DNA from: Bacteroidota bacterium
GTDB lineage: Bacteria > Bacteroidota > Bacteroidia > Chitinophagales > Chitinophagaceae
Assembly: GCA_023428755.1 (NCBI GenBank)
Contig: JAEYWX010000008.1
Location: 1 to 64,000, forward strand
Direction of reading: 5' to 3'
DNA length: 64,000 nt
The first letter of the stretch is position 1. The number at the start of each line of letters is the position of its first letter. Positions 8,376 to 16,869 of this stretch are shown here, piece after piece. Both the position numbers and the translations under genes were made by a program. The notes beneath the pieces were generated by a model. It saw only the letters and a list, made by a program, of their open reading frames with translations. It had not been told where the DNA came from and did not search any database.

Positions 8376-10211
8376 TCAACGGAAAAGTTCAAACTTCAGT
8401 TGCTTTACAAGTAATGGTGATTTACCAATGTTCCAGATTGTGACAGACAGCTGGTCGTTTGCCTTCAGACCATGCGGAACTTTGATGAAATAATGCACAG
8501 ATCCCCACTGGTTCACATCCGAGTGGCGAAGATGAATTTTCGGATGAACGATACAGGTATTTTCGGCCAGCCCAATCTTGTTGTTGATTTTGGCTGATTT
8601 CCAAAGCAATAATGAACCGTTGCTTTGAATATCGAGAACAAGCAAATGATACTTATACCAATCATAAACTTGCTGCGGGCTGTTAAACAAGCCACTTACT
8701 TTTATCCATTTTGCCTTTGCTGCATCATCTGCACTGATAGAAGTGCGGATAACTGTTGGCGGAAACTCTTCTCCATTGGTAATTGTGTAGTGATCTTTGT
8801 TTCTACTGCTATCCGTAAAATATTGTTCAACTGCTTTTCCCACAGGACGAAGCGACGCAACAGCAGGCTGAATTTCTTCGTTGTCCATCACCACAAGATC
8901 ATTATAACTGAGATTTGCTTTGAATAGAGTCTGCACATTGAATGTTGCGTTCGAATCTTCGCTCCACATATCTCCTTTGGCCTGTTGAACACTTTGTTTG
9001 ATGTTGATGAAACAACAGAAAAAGATACCCATCCATTTCAATACCTCTGTCAGGATATGTTTTTTAACTGCATGTTGAATAAGTATGGCAAACGGAATAA
9101 TGAGTAATGGGTATAAATGAATCATAGGTCTGGATCCAAACCCATTGATGTAGTTGTACGACCACCACGAATAAATGACATAGACATAAACAGGTAGTAA
9201 AACAAAGATGATTGTTCTTACTGCTTTAAAATGCCTGTTGTAAAAAAGTCCGGCGATTGCAAACAACATCAAAGGGGTATAAGCCAGCCAGCCATTCTTA
9301 AAGCCAAACAATCCTTCAACAATTCTTGGATGTAAGAAATCAAATGCCTGCGATTTGTAACTGTCATAAAAAAAGGAACCTGTCAGTAGTTTCCAATAAA
9401 TCAATTGTGGCAGTATAGGAATAATAAGACAGATAGCCCCAACAAATAATAGCAGCTTCTGCTTTTTTAGAAAAGATATTTTTTCGCTGAACGATGTGCG
9501 ATCGTAAATATTATAAAGCAACGGGATCAATAAACATAAAATATCTGAAGGACGTATCACCGTAATAAATCCAGCGGCGAATCCTGCCAGAATAAAATAT
9601 TTTATAGCGGGTTGTTTGTGAAGTTTGATGGTAGCGTACAGAAGTGTTGCATATAAACAAAACAGCACAATATGCGACATGCCGCTTTGATAGAAACTGA
9701 ACCAAAAGAGATTTGTACCCAGTAATACAAAACAGGTAGCCGCAATAGCTGTATGTTTTGTAACAAATGTGCGAAGGATGGCACAAACCAGCCATAACCC
9801 TGCTAAAAGATAAAAAATACCGGACATGCGAATAGCTGTAACATAGGTTTCCGAAAAACCATTCGCTTCCATTCGAGTAATTTTTTCCCATACGTGTGCA
9901 ATCCAAAAGAAAGGCAATTCAAAGAAGGCTGTGCCATACGTATACTGATTTACCAGGTGTCCTTTTTCCGTTTTGCCTAATTGTGCAGCCATGTCGGCTA
10001 CATAGTTTGTTACAATTAGATCAATGCCTTTATTGGTTGGTAATGTTTCGGGGTTTGCTGTGTTGTTGTAAATGAATGTAGTTGGTAAATACAGGTAATA
10101 ACCCAACGCATCGCCGTAAAAAACAGTACTCTTCTGCCCCTGCATAAAATAAAACAGACAGCAAATGAGAATCGTCAACGCCAGTAAAATATTGGTGCTT
10201 GTTTTACGCAT
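8376..10211 (-). CDS. Large polytopic membrane protein, GT-C glycosyltransferase-like
   Basis: The 611-aa protein has a membrane-embedded N-terminal two-thirds with about ten to twelve spans, then a soluble C-terminal domain of about 190 residues. An early loop carries FYGDALGYYLYLPTTFIY, where the acidic residue after the first span recalls the catalytic Asp of GT-C enzymes that use polyprenyl-phosphate sugars. RPSDILCLL and GFGSRPMIHLYPL are further loop segments. I cannot name a family with confidence. It is the first gene of the minus-strand run leading into the prenyltransferase and polyketide synthase (93-base gap), so it might glycosylate their product or be unrelated. The ATG at 10211 (MRKTSTN) is preferred over an upstream TTG. 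Confidence 0.7.
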   Translation of the reverse strand: MRKTSTNILLALTILICCLFYFMQGQKSTVFYGDALGYYLYLPTTFIYNNTANPETLPTNKGIDLIVTNYVADMAAQLGKTEKGHLVNQYTYGTAFFELPFFWIAHVWEKITRMEANGFSETYVTAIRMSGIFYLLAGLWLVCAILRTFVTKHTAIAATCFVLLGTNLFWFSFYQSGMSHIVLFCLYATLLYATIKLHKQPAIKYFILAGFAAGFITVIRPSDILCLLIPLLYNIYDRTSFSEKISFLKKQKLLLFVGAICLIIPILPQLIYWKLLTGSFFYDSYKSQAFDFLHPRIVEGLFGFKNGWLAYTPLMLFAIAGLFYNRHFKAVRTIIFVLLPVYVYVIYSWWSYNYINGFGSRPMIHLYPLLIIPFAILIQHAVKKHILTEVLKWMGIFFCCFINIKQSVQQAKGDMWSEDSNATFNVQTLFKANLSYNDLVVMDNEEIQPAVASLRPVGKAVEQYFTDSSRNKDHYTITNGEEFPPTVIRTSISADDAAKAKWIKVSGLFNSPQQVYDWYKYHLLVLDIQSNGSLLLWKSAKINNKIGLAENTCIVHPKIHLRHSDVNQWGSVHYFIKVPHGLKANDQLSVTIWNIGKSPLLVKQLKFELFR

Positions 10212-10273
10212 GTATTGCAATATAAACAGAAGACCGTGTAGAACGAATTAGTTAAAGCATTGCTTTCGAGAAA

Positions 10274-11032
10274 TCAAATATCATTGGCTGCAGTAAGAAT
10301 AACCGGTTTTCCATCTGTAACCATGATCGTGTGTTCATGTTGCACCACATAGCCGCCTTTGTTGCCAACAAAGGTCCAGCCATCTTCCAGCTCCACTGCT
10401 TGTGTTGAATGTGTGGCGATGAATGTTTCAATGGCAACCACCGAATTTTTGCGAAAGCGTTTTGTGTTGAAGCGATCGTAGTAGTTGGGTATCTCCATTG
10501 GATCTTCGTGAAGGCTTCTGCCTACACCATGTCCGGTTAAATTCTGTATCACTTTGCAATTGGCTTTCTTTGCCTGTGTTTCGATGAGCTTCCCGATCTC
10601 CGCAATGCGTACACCGCCTTTTATTTCGTTGAGTGCATTGTATAAAATACGTTTCGACAGATCAACCAATGGTTGATGCTGATGGAGGTCTTCCCCTACA
10701 ACAAATGAGCCGCCATTATCGGACCAGTAACCGTTTAATTCTGCTGATACATCAATATTTACCAAGTCGCCTTCCTGCAGAATAATATCAGTTGATGGAA
10801 TGCCATGTGCAAATGATTTGTTGACGCTTATGCAGGTATAGCCGGGAAAATTGTACGTGAGATAGGGTGCAGATTTTGCGCCCATGTCTGCCAACAGTTT
10901 TCCTCCATACTCATCCAGTTCTTTGGTACTGATGCCGGGCTTTGCATAGTCACGCATGGCTTTTAGTGTAACAGCTACAGCATTGCTGATTTGTTGCATG
11001 CCCTCCAGTTCTGCATTGTTGGTGATAGACAT
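10274..11032 (-). CDS. map: Methionine aminopeptidase, type I
   Basis: Removes N-terminal methionine from nascent proteins. The 252-aa product has the five metal ligands of the pita-bread fold in order: Asp in NIDVSAELNGYW, Asp in SDNGGSFVVGE, His in LTGHGVGRSLHEDP, Glu in VVAIETFIA and Glu in VVQHEHTIMV. The short length without a zinc-finger extension indicates the bacterial type Ia enzyme. The ATG at 11032 (MSITNNAELEGM) gives the standard N-terminus; the frame stays open to 11092 but the extra residues are not family-like. Unlike in many bacteria it is not beside secY/infA. Confidence 0.94.
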   Translation of the reverse strand: MSITNNAELEGMQQISNAVAVTLKAMRDYAKPGISTKELDEYGGKLLADMGAKSAPYLTYNFPGYTCISVNKSFAHGIPSTDIILQEGDLVNIDVSAELNGYWSDNGGSFVVGEDLHQHQPLVDLSKRILYNALNEIKGGVRIAEIGKLIETQAKKANCKVIQNLTGHGVGRSLHEDPMEIPNYYDRFNTKRFRKNSVVAIETFIATHSTQAVELEDGWTFVGNKGGYVVQHEHTIMVTDGKPVILTAANDI

Positions 11033-11163
11033 TTGTTTCTTGTTTAGATCATAAAGATAAACCAGTGCAATGGTTATGCTTCTAAAAAACACAATGGAAT
11101 TACTGGCCCTGAAGAGTGCGACGCAAGGAACGATGCTATTGGCAATGGTGCCGGTGGCACAAT

Positions 11164-11190
11164 AAAAAATCCCGCTGTTATCAGCGGGAT
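11164..11190 (-). terminator. Intrinsic terminator after pdhC
   Basis: ATCCCGCTG (11169-11177) pairs with CAGCGGGAT (11182-11190) around a TTAT loop. On the minus strand the stem is followed by a run of six T (A at 11164-11169), placed 37 bases after the pdhC stop. Bases 11104-11140 next to it hold a GC-rich, repeat-like block (AGAGTGCGACGCAAGG) of unknown meaning. Confidence 0.85.
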
Positions 11191-11226
11191 TTCAACTTAT
11201 AAACTTTTGAACTAAGAACTTATTCG

Positions 11227-12873
11227 TTATACCAACATGGTAACAGGATTCTCAATATACTTCTTCAATGTTTGTAAGAAGCTTGCACCAACTGCACCAT
11301 CAACACTCCGATGATCGCAACTTAAGGTTACTTTCATTACATTGGTTGTACCGAAGCTGCCATCTTTTTTCTTGATCACAATTTCTTTGATGCGACCAAC
11401 AGCAAGGATACAGCTGTCGGGCGGATTGATGATAGCGGTGAAGTCTTCAATATCCATCATACCCAGGTTAGAAATGGTAAAGGTATTACCGCTGAACTCC
11501 TGTGGCTGCAGTTTACCTGTTCTTGCTTTATCGTACAAGCCATTTGCTTCAGCAGCGATCTGGCTTAAACTTTTCTGGTCGGCAAATTTGAACACAGGAA
11601 CAATCAAGCCCTGATCAACTGCAACTGCACTACCAATATGAATGTGCTGGTATGTGCGGATGAAATCGCCCATCCATGATGAGTTTACAGCAGGGTGTTG
11701 ACGCAATGCCATGGCGCAGGCTTTGATCATCATATCCTGGAAGCTGATCTTCACTGGGCTAACTGCATTCATTTGTGCACGTGCAGCCATTGCATTATCC
11801 ATGTTCAGTTCCATCTTCAGGTAGAAGTGTGGAGCTGTAAACATGCTTTCGCCCAAACGACGTGCAATGGTTTTACGCATGTTGCTGTTCGGCGTATCAA
11901 CATAACCTTCGCCTGCACCCGGCGTAAATGCCATAACAGGAGCAGAAGGCGTTGCGGCTTTTGAAGCGGCAGGAGCACTGGCCGCAGCAGCGGTTGGTTT
12001 ATAATTATCAATATCTGCTTTAATAATACGTCCGCCATCGCCACTGCCTTGTACAGCGTGGAGATCGATACCCTTTTCAGCAGCAATTTTCTTTGCCAAC
12101 GGAGATGCTTTTACACGGCCGTTTTCACTGCTTGAACTCGCAGTTGTTGTAGTTGCCGGAGCAGGAGCAGCAGCAGTTGAAGCTGTATTGCCTGTAGCTT
12201 GTGGTTTAGCACTGGCGGCAGGTGGGTTGCTGAACGCATTTACCAACGCAGCCACATCGGTGCCGGCTTTGCCAATTACGGCAATAACTTCGTTTACTTT
12301 GGCTGCATTGCCGGCTTCAACACCCGTATACAAGACAGTACCGTCAACATAAGGTACTACTTCCATGGTGGCTTTATCGGTTTCCACATCGGCCAGACTT
12401 TCATCTGCCTTTACGGTATCACCTACTTTCTTGTTCCAGGCAACGATCTTTCCTTCCGTCATAGTATCACTTAACAATGGCATACGGATCACCGTTACAC
12501 CAAGTTGAGCAGCAAGTGCATCAGCATCTACGCCGGGAGCAGTTGTTGCCGGTTGCTGGCTGGCGGCTGTGGGAGCTTCAGCAGCAGGGGCCGGGGCAGC
12601 AGAGCCACCGTCAAGCAGTCCTTTGTAGTCTTCGCCTTCCTTTCCTACAATGGCAATAATTTCATTGATTTGAGCGGCTTTTCCTTCAGGAACACCAATA
12701 TATAATAATGTGCCATCAGCATAGCCAACCACTTCCATGGTAGCTTTATCGGTTTCTACATCTGCCAGCACATCGTCGCTTTTCACTTTATCGCCCACCT
12801 GTTTGTTCCATTTCACAATTTTTCCCTCGGTCATGGTATCACTTAACAGGGGCATACGAATCACTTCAGCCAT
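11227..12873 (-). CDS. pdhC: Pyruvate dehydrogenase E2, dihydrolipoamide acetyltransferase
   Basis: The E2 core of the pyruvate dehydrogenase complex transfers acetyl groups from lipoamide to CoA. The 548-aa protein has two lipoyl domains with lipoylated lysines at about 43 and 167 (both in ETDKATMEV), Ala/Pro-rich linkers, a peripheral subunit-binding domain (VKASPLAKKIAAEKGIDL...GSGDGGRIIKADI, about 255-295) and a catalytic domain from about 330 ending in the active-site HRSVDGAVGASFL. The lipoyl domains share long identical stretches, so a recent internal duplication is likely. The E1 genes are not adjacent. A terminator follows. nifJ in this window offers an alternative, ferredoxin-linked route from pyruvate to acetyl-CoA. 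Confidence 0.95.
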   Translation of the reverse strand: MAEVIRMPLLSDTMTEGKIVKWNKQVGDKVKSDDVLADVETDKATMEVVGYADGTLLYIGVPEGKAAQINEIIAIVGKEGEDYKGLLDGGSAAPAPAAEAPTAASQQPATTAPGVDADALAAQLGVTVIRMPLLSDTMTEGKIVAWNKKVGDTVKADESLADVETDKATMEVVPYVDGTVLYTGVEAGNAAKVNEVIAVIGKAGTDVAALVNAFSNPPAASAKPQATGNTASTAAAPAPATTTTASSSSENGRVKASPLAKKIAAEKGIDLHAVQGSGDGGRIIKADIDNYKPTAAAASAPAASKAATPSAPVMAFTPGAGEGYVDTPNSNMRKTIARRLGESMFTAPHFYLKMELNMDNAMAARAQMNAVSPVKISFQDMMIKACAMALRQHPAVNSSWMGDFIRTYQHIHIGSAVAVDQGLIVPVFKFADQKSLSQIAAEANGLYDKARTGKLQPQEFSGNTFTISNLGMMDIEDFTAIINPPDSCILAVGRIKEIVIKKKDGSFGTTNVMKVTLSCDHRSVDGAVGASFLQTLKKYIENPVTMLV

Positions 12874-13072
12874 AAGTTCAATTTTTAGTCGTAATGAGGG
12901 CGTGAAATTAAGGCAATTTGGGGAAATATAAGTTGCTTGTCTTTCATTGATTACCCGTAGTCGTTAGCCAATAATCGTTAGTCTGCCTGTTGGAGAAAAA
13001 CAGCTTCCGTAAAGTAGACCTTTTGCAGTTGGAAATATTGAAACTGCCAGGCTAAAGACTTACTTGCCTCGA

Positions 13073-14854
13073 TCAATAATCCAGCTCCATCCCCAGCCGG
13101 TCTCTCAGTTCTTTTACCAGCGGATATTTCTCTGCCATTTTCAGGAACTGTTCTTTGGTGGATAATGGCCGCTCAACGGGTGTTGAATCTTCCGGAGCCT
13201 CCACCAGGTCAATATGCATATTCAATCCGGGGTTATGGAAGAAATGCTGCATATGTTCGAGCAGTGGCGTTTTTTCCTGTTTCAAAAATCCCAGCTGAAT
13301 ATTTCCGGTACAAACAATTTCAAAATCAACCGGTGATTTGAAACGGCATTCCATCATTTCAAAATTCGACACCACCGAATGTTTATTGGCTGTGCGGAGT
13401 TTCAGAATAAATTCCTGCCAGGCAATTTTCAACTGCTCGGCATTTATTTCCTGTTGTGCACTGGCTGTTCTGTTACTTTCAGCAGCAATTTTTTCACGGA
13501 GCTTCGATAATCCACCTTTTACACCCGCCGTGGCAGGTTGAGGTGGAGCAACCGATATGGTAACCGGGTTTGCCGTAACGGGCTTTTGCTTTTCAGCTTT
13601 GTAATTTTCTTTTGGTTCTTCCACTATCAGTTTTGCTCCGGTTGATGGTTGCAGGTTGCTGACAGGCTGTTCTTTTACCTCAACCGATTTCAATAAACGA
13701 AACTGAACGGCTTTCTTTTTGATGCTCGCAGAAGCAGCTTTGCCCGACGTAAGATCAATGGCCTGTTGCAGATAGGTAAGTTTGATCAAAGCCAATTCCA
13801 CATGCAGACGTTTATTACGGGCTTGCTTGTAGTTGATCTCAGCTTCGTTCAACACATTCAATGCACTGATAATATAAGAAGCCGATGTTTTCTTTGCAGC
13901 AGCCGTGTATTTGTCTTTAAAGCTTTCAACGACCTCTAAAAGGTTCGCCACTTTTTCATCTTTACAAACGAGAAGGTTGCGGAAGAACTCGGCCATGGCA
14001 TTCAATACCATGTCGCCTTCAAAACCTTTGCGGTTAATATCATCAAACAACAACATACCTGTTGCCAGGTCTTGCTGTTGCATAGCATCGAGTAATTTGA
14101 AAAAATAATCGGCATCTAAAATGTTCAGATGCTCCAATGTGTTTTGATAGGTAAGCTCACCGTTGGTAAAACTCACAATTTTATCCATGATGCTGAGTGC
14201 ATCACGCATACAACCTTCGCTCTTTTGCGCAATCACCTGCAGGGCTGGTTTCTCTGCTTTCAGTTCTTCCTTATCAACGATCTCCTGCAGATGTTCAACC
14301 GTATCGTTTATGGTAATGCGTTTGAAATCGAATATCTGACAACGGCTTAAAATGGTTGGCAGAATTTTATGTTTCTCCGTGGTTGCTAAAATAAAAATGG
14401 CATAAGAAGGTGGTTCTTCCAGCGTTTTCAGAAATGCGTTAAAGGCACTGGAGCTGAGCATGTGTACCTCATCGATGATGTACACTTTGTATTGTCCCAT
14501 CTGCGGTGCAAAACGAACCTGTTCAATGAGTGAACGGATATCTTCCACCGAGTTGTTACTGGCCGCATCGAGCTCATGAATGTTGAGCGATGTGCCTTCG
14601 TTGAAGGTGCGGCAACTTACGCATGTATCGCAAGCCTCCCCATTCGGCTGAATGTTTTCGCAGTTGATGGTTTTTGCCAGGATACGGGCACAGGTGGTTT
14701 TGCCCACACCCCGTGGACCGCAAAACAAAAATGCATGCGCCAGTTGATTGTGGCTGATGGCATTCTTTAATGTAGTGGTGATATGACTTTGCCCAACGAC
14801 TGTATCAAAAGTCTGAGGTCTGTACTTGCGTGCCGAAACAATGAATTTATCCAT
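13073..14854 (-). CDS. dnaX: DNA polymerase III gamma/tau subunit
   Basis: The clamp-loader ATPase of the replisome. In the 593-aa product the Walker A is GPRGVGKT (residues 46-53), the zinc-module cysteines are C65, C75, C78 and C81, Walker B is DEVH (about 128-131), and the SRC sensor/arginine-finger motif is in LSRCQIFDF. After the AAA+ and lid domains (to about 370) comes a Lys/Pro-rich linker and a C-terminal domain as expected for tau (polymerase contact). No obvious slippery A-run for a programmed frameshift was spotted. It stands alone on the minus strand; the gap to pdhC (12874-13072) contains a quasi-periodic word around 12955-12985 (TAGTCGTTAGCCAATAATCG). Confidence 0.95.
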   Translation of the reverse strand: MDKFIVSARKYRPQTFDTVVGQSHITTTLKNAISHNQLAHAFLFCGPRGVGKTTCARILAKTINCENIQPNGEACDTCVSCRTFNEGTSLNIHELDAASNNSVEDIRSLIEQVRFAPQMGQYKVYIIDEVHMLSSSAFNAFLKTLEEPPSYAIFILATTEKHKILPTILSRCQIFDFKRITINDTVEHLQEIVDKEELKAEKPALQVIAQKSEGCMRDALSIMDKIVSFTNGELTYQNTLEHLNILDADYFFKLLDAMQQQDLATGMLLFDDINRKGFEGDMVLNAMAEFFRNLLVCKDEKVANLLEVVESFKDKYTAAAKKTSASYIISALNVLNEAEINYKQARNKRLHVELALIKLTYLQQAIDLTSGKAASASIKKKAVQFRLLKSVEVKEQPVSNLQPSTGAKLIVEEPKENYKAEKQKPVTANPVTISVAPPQPATAGVKGGLSKLREKIAAESNRTASAQQEINAEQLKIAWQEFILKLRTANKHSVVSNFEMMECRFKSPVDFEIVCTGNIQLGFLKQEKTPLLEHMQHFFHNPGLNMHIDLVEAPEDSTPVERPLSTKEQFLKMAEKYPLVKELRDRLGMELDY

Positions 14855-14882
14855 AACTGCGGCTGCAATTTAGGGAAAAAAT

Positions 14883-14934
14883 AGACCTATAAGGTTTGCA
14901 GCGCAGGAGCCAGCCCAGCAAACCTTATAGGTCT
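14883..14934. repeat. REP-like hairpin upstream of the RAYT gene
   Basis: AGACCTATAAGGTTTGC (14883-14899) and its exact complement (14918-14934) form a 17-bp perfect stem with an 18-base loop. It lies 37 bases before the transposase start and shares its arm, with one changed base pair, with the hairpin at 15581-15638. Such paired palindromes flank REP-associated tyrosine transposases and are their presumed substrates. Confidence 0.9.
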
Positions 14935-14971
14935 TGTTGCAGGTTTATAGAAAAAACGCTATTTTGATTCA

Positions 14972-15592
14972 ATGCCCGTTTACCATATTCCGCTGCTGCC
15001 CGGTAACACCTATCATTTGTTCAGCCGTGCAAATGGGAACGAAAAGTTATTTCTCAACAGTAATAATTATGCATTCTTCTTACAGCGATTGGAAAAGCAT
15101 ACATCAACCATTGCAGATTTATTAGCATATAATTTATTGCCGAATCATTTTCATTTGATGATGCAGATAAAATCGATTGAGTTAGTTGAACAACATTTCA
15201 AAGAGGTGAAGAAGGGAAAACTATTTACTAATGATGTGGTATCTGAGTTTATAATGGAGCGGTTTTCGAATTGTTTGAATAGTTATACGAAAGCGTTTAA
15301 TAAAATGTACAACCGAAAAGGAGCATTATTTATGGACTATCTCCGAAGAGTGGAAATACAGTCGGACGATCAGTTTCGACAAACTGTATTTTACATTCAT
15401 AAGAATGCGGTGCATCATGGATTGGTAAAACAAATCAGCGATTGGCCTTATTCATCCTATTATTCCATCTCACAAAATCGTCAGGATAATTTAAATGTGA
15501 AATATGTATTGTATATGTTTGATGGATTGCCCGGGTTTGTTACGTTTCACTCGCAACCGATTCAATTAAAAAGCCCTCCGTTAGACCTATGA
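14972..15592 (+). CDS. REP-associated tyrosine transposase (RAYT, Y1/HUH family)
   Basis: The 206-aa protein is a Y1-transposase-like HUH nuclease. The HUH motif is His-Phe-His at residues 59-61 (LLPNHFHLMM) and the nucleophilic Tyr is probably Tyr141 in FYIHKNAVHHGL. The N-terminus YHIPLLPGNTYHLFSRANGNEKLF is typical of RAYTs. Family members nick single-stranded REP hairpins and are thought to spread them around the genome; they are usually single-copy, vertically kept genes. It is bracketed by two perfect hairpins with nearly the same arms, and its TGA stop (15590-15592) lies inside the downstream hairpin arm. The reading frame looks intact. Confidence 0.9.
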   Translation: MPVYHIPLLPGNTYHLFSRANGNEKLFLNSNNYAFFLQRLEKHTSTIADLLAYNLLPNHFHLMMQIKSIELVEQHFKEVKKGKLFTNDVVSEFIMERFSNCLNSYTKAFNKMYNRKGALFMDYLRRVEIQSDDQFRQTVFYIHKNAVHHGLVKQISDWPYSSYYSISQNRQDNLNVKYVLYMFDGLPGFVTFHSQPIQLKSPPLDL

Positions 15593-15638
15593 GGTTTGCC
15601 GGGCTAGAGATGCAGCGCTGCAAACCTCATAGGTCTAA
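15581..15638. repeat. REP-like hairpin at the RAYT/mbfA convergent junction
   Basis: A 19-bp stem: TTAGACCTATGAGGTTTGC at 15581-15599 and its exact complement at 15620-15638, with a 20-base loop. The RAYT stop codon lies in the left arm and the stop codon of the convergent mbfA gene (15635-15637) lies in the right arm, so both genes end inside this repeat. Confidence 0.9.
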
Positions 15639-16744
15639 CCTATATTCACCCCAATCAATTTACCTATTCCAAACGTGATTGCTGCTGCGGCCAAACCAAA
15701 CAACACCTGGCGGAAACCGGAAGTCCAGATGCTTTTGCCGGTGAACAAGGTAATGGCTGCACCAATCAGGAATAAACCAACGGCACTTAAGCCAATACTC
15801 CAGATGATAAACGTAAGACCTGTTCCGAAAAAGAAAGGTGCAACAGGAATAACGGCACCAATGGCAAATAATACAAACGAAGCAATGGCGGCGGTCCATG
15901 CACTGCCTCTTAATTCTTCGGCATTAATGCCCAGCTCTTCTTTAATCAATACTTCATGTGCATGCGATGGATTACTGATCACGTCCTTCGCCATTTGTTC
16001 GGCCTGTTCTGCAGGAATGCCTTTGGCCATATAGATCAACTGCAGTTCTTTCATTTCTGTTTCGGGATTGTTTTCAATCTCTTCCATTTCCAATGCCATC
16101 TGTCGCTCATACAACTCCTGCGAACTTTTTACAGAGATCCATTCGCCCAGCGCCATCGATAAAGCACCGGCCAGCAAACCTGCAAGTCCCGCCAGCAACA
16201 CACCGGTTTCTCCATTGGTAGCACCGGCCACACCCATTACTAAACTCATGTTCGATACCAATCCATCGTTGGCACCAAGCACTGCAGCACGAAGTGCATT
16301 ACCACCAACCGATTTATGTCTTCTGCCTTCAAGTGACGTTAACTTTTCGCTGCTGATCTTCGAATCGGCACCAATCAGGTTTTTCAGAATTTTTACATGA
16401 TTGTTTTCAGCACCACTCAATGGAATATTCTGTTTGGCTTTATCGCTGGATTGTTTGAAGGCTAATACCTTTTCGGTTTGCATCAGCGAATCGAGTACAT
16501 ATTCATAACCGAATAGTTTGCCAATACGGTTGAGTGTTTTTGCACGCCAGGAAGGAGAGGGTAGCTCAAATGCTTCTCCCTTTTCTTTTGCTTTGGCAAC
16601 CATACCATCTGCATGACTACGTTCAATGGCGGCCATTTGTTTGTAAATGGAAGCGATGGTTTCATTATCTTCCACCGCTGCTAATTGTGTATAGAGATAA
16701 GCTGCATCAATTTCGGTTTGTACACTGGCTGCTGCTTTTTTCAT
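15635..16744 (-). CDS. mbfA: Ferritin-like/VIT1 fusion, probable iron exporter MbfA
   Basis: The 369-aa protein joins an N-terminal ferritin/rubrerythrin-like four-helix domain (about residues 1-135) to a C-terminal VIT1/CCC1-type membrane domain (about 145-369). Iron-binding residues of the first domain are suggested by E11 and the ExxH motif E41-H44 (ERSH). The membrane part begins with GGNALRAAVLGANDGLVSNMSLVMGVAG, a VIT1 hallmark, and has about five spans. This architecture is that of membrane-bound ferritin A, which exports ferrous iron and protects against peroxide in proteobacteria. The ATG at 16744 (MKKAAASVQTEI) is preferred over an earlier one. Function follows from architecture only. 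Confidence 0.82.
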   Translation of the reverse strand: MKKAAASVQTEIDAAYLYTQLAAVEDNETIASIYKQMAAIERSHADGMVAKAKEKGEAFELPSPSWRAKTLNRIGKLFGYEYVLDSLMQTEKVLAFKQSSDKAKQNIPLSGAENNHVKILKNLIGADSKISSEKLTSLEGRRHKSVGGNALRAAVLGANDGLVSNMSLVMGVAGATNGETGVLLAGLAGLLAGALSMALGEWISVKSSQELYERQMALEMEEIENNPETEMKELQLIYMAKGIPAEQAEQMAKDVISNPSHAHEVLIKEELGINAEELRGSAWTAAIASFVLFAIGAVIPVAPFFFGTGLTFIIWSIGLSAVGLFLIGAAITLFTGKSIWTSGFRQVLFGLAAAAITFGIGKLIGVNIG

Positions 16745-16869
16745 TGATGTGAAAGTTTGTACTAATGTACTTCTTCTGTTACACAATGTCAGTGATAGCA
16801 GGCATGTGTAGTACTGACATCAGTATGATTTTTTGTAAGCACTGGGTTTAATGTTCGTGCCGGTAACAC

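Noticed and set aside
11104..11163. Small gene between map and pdhC
   Set aside because: The GC-rich stretch has no start with a usable frame of any length and looks like a dispersed repeat word (GCGACGCAA) also seen near 25108.
14883..15638. CRISPR array
   Set aside because: Only two hairpins with a gene between them; no regular spacers and no cas gene.
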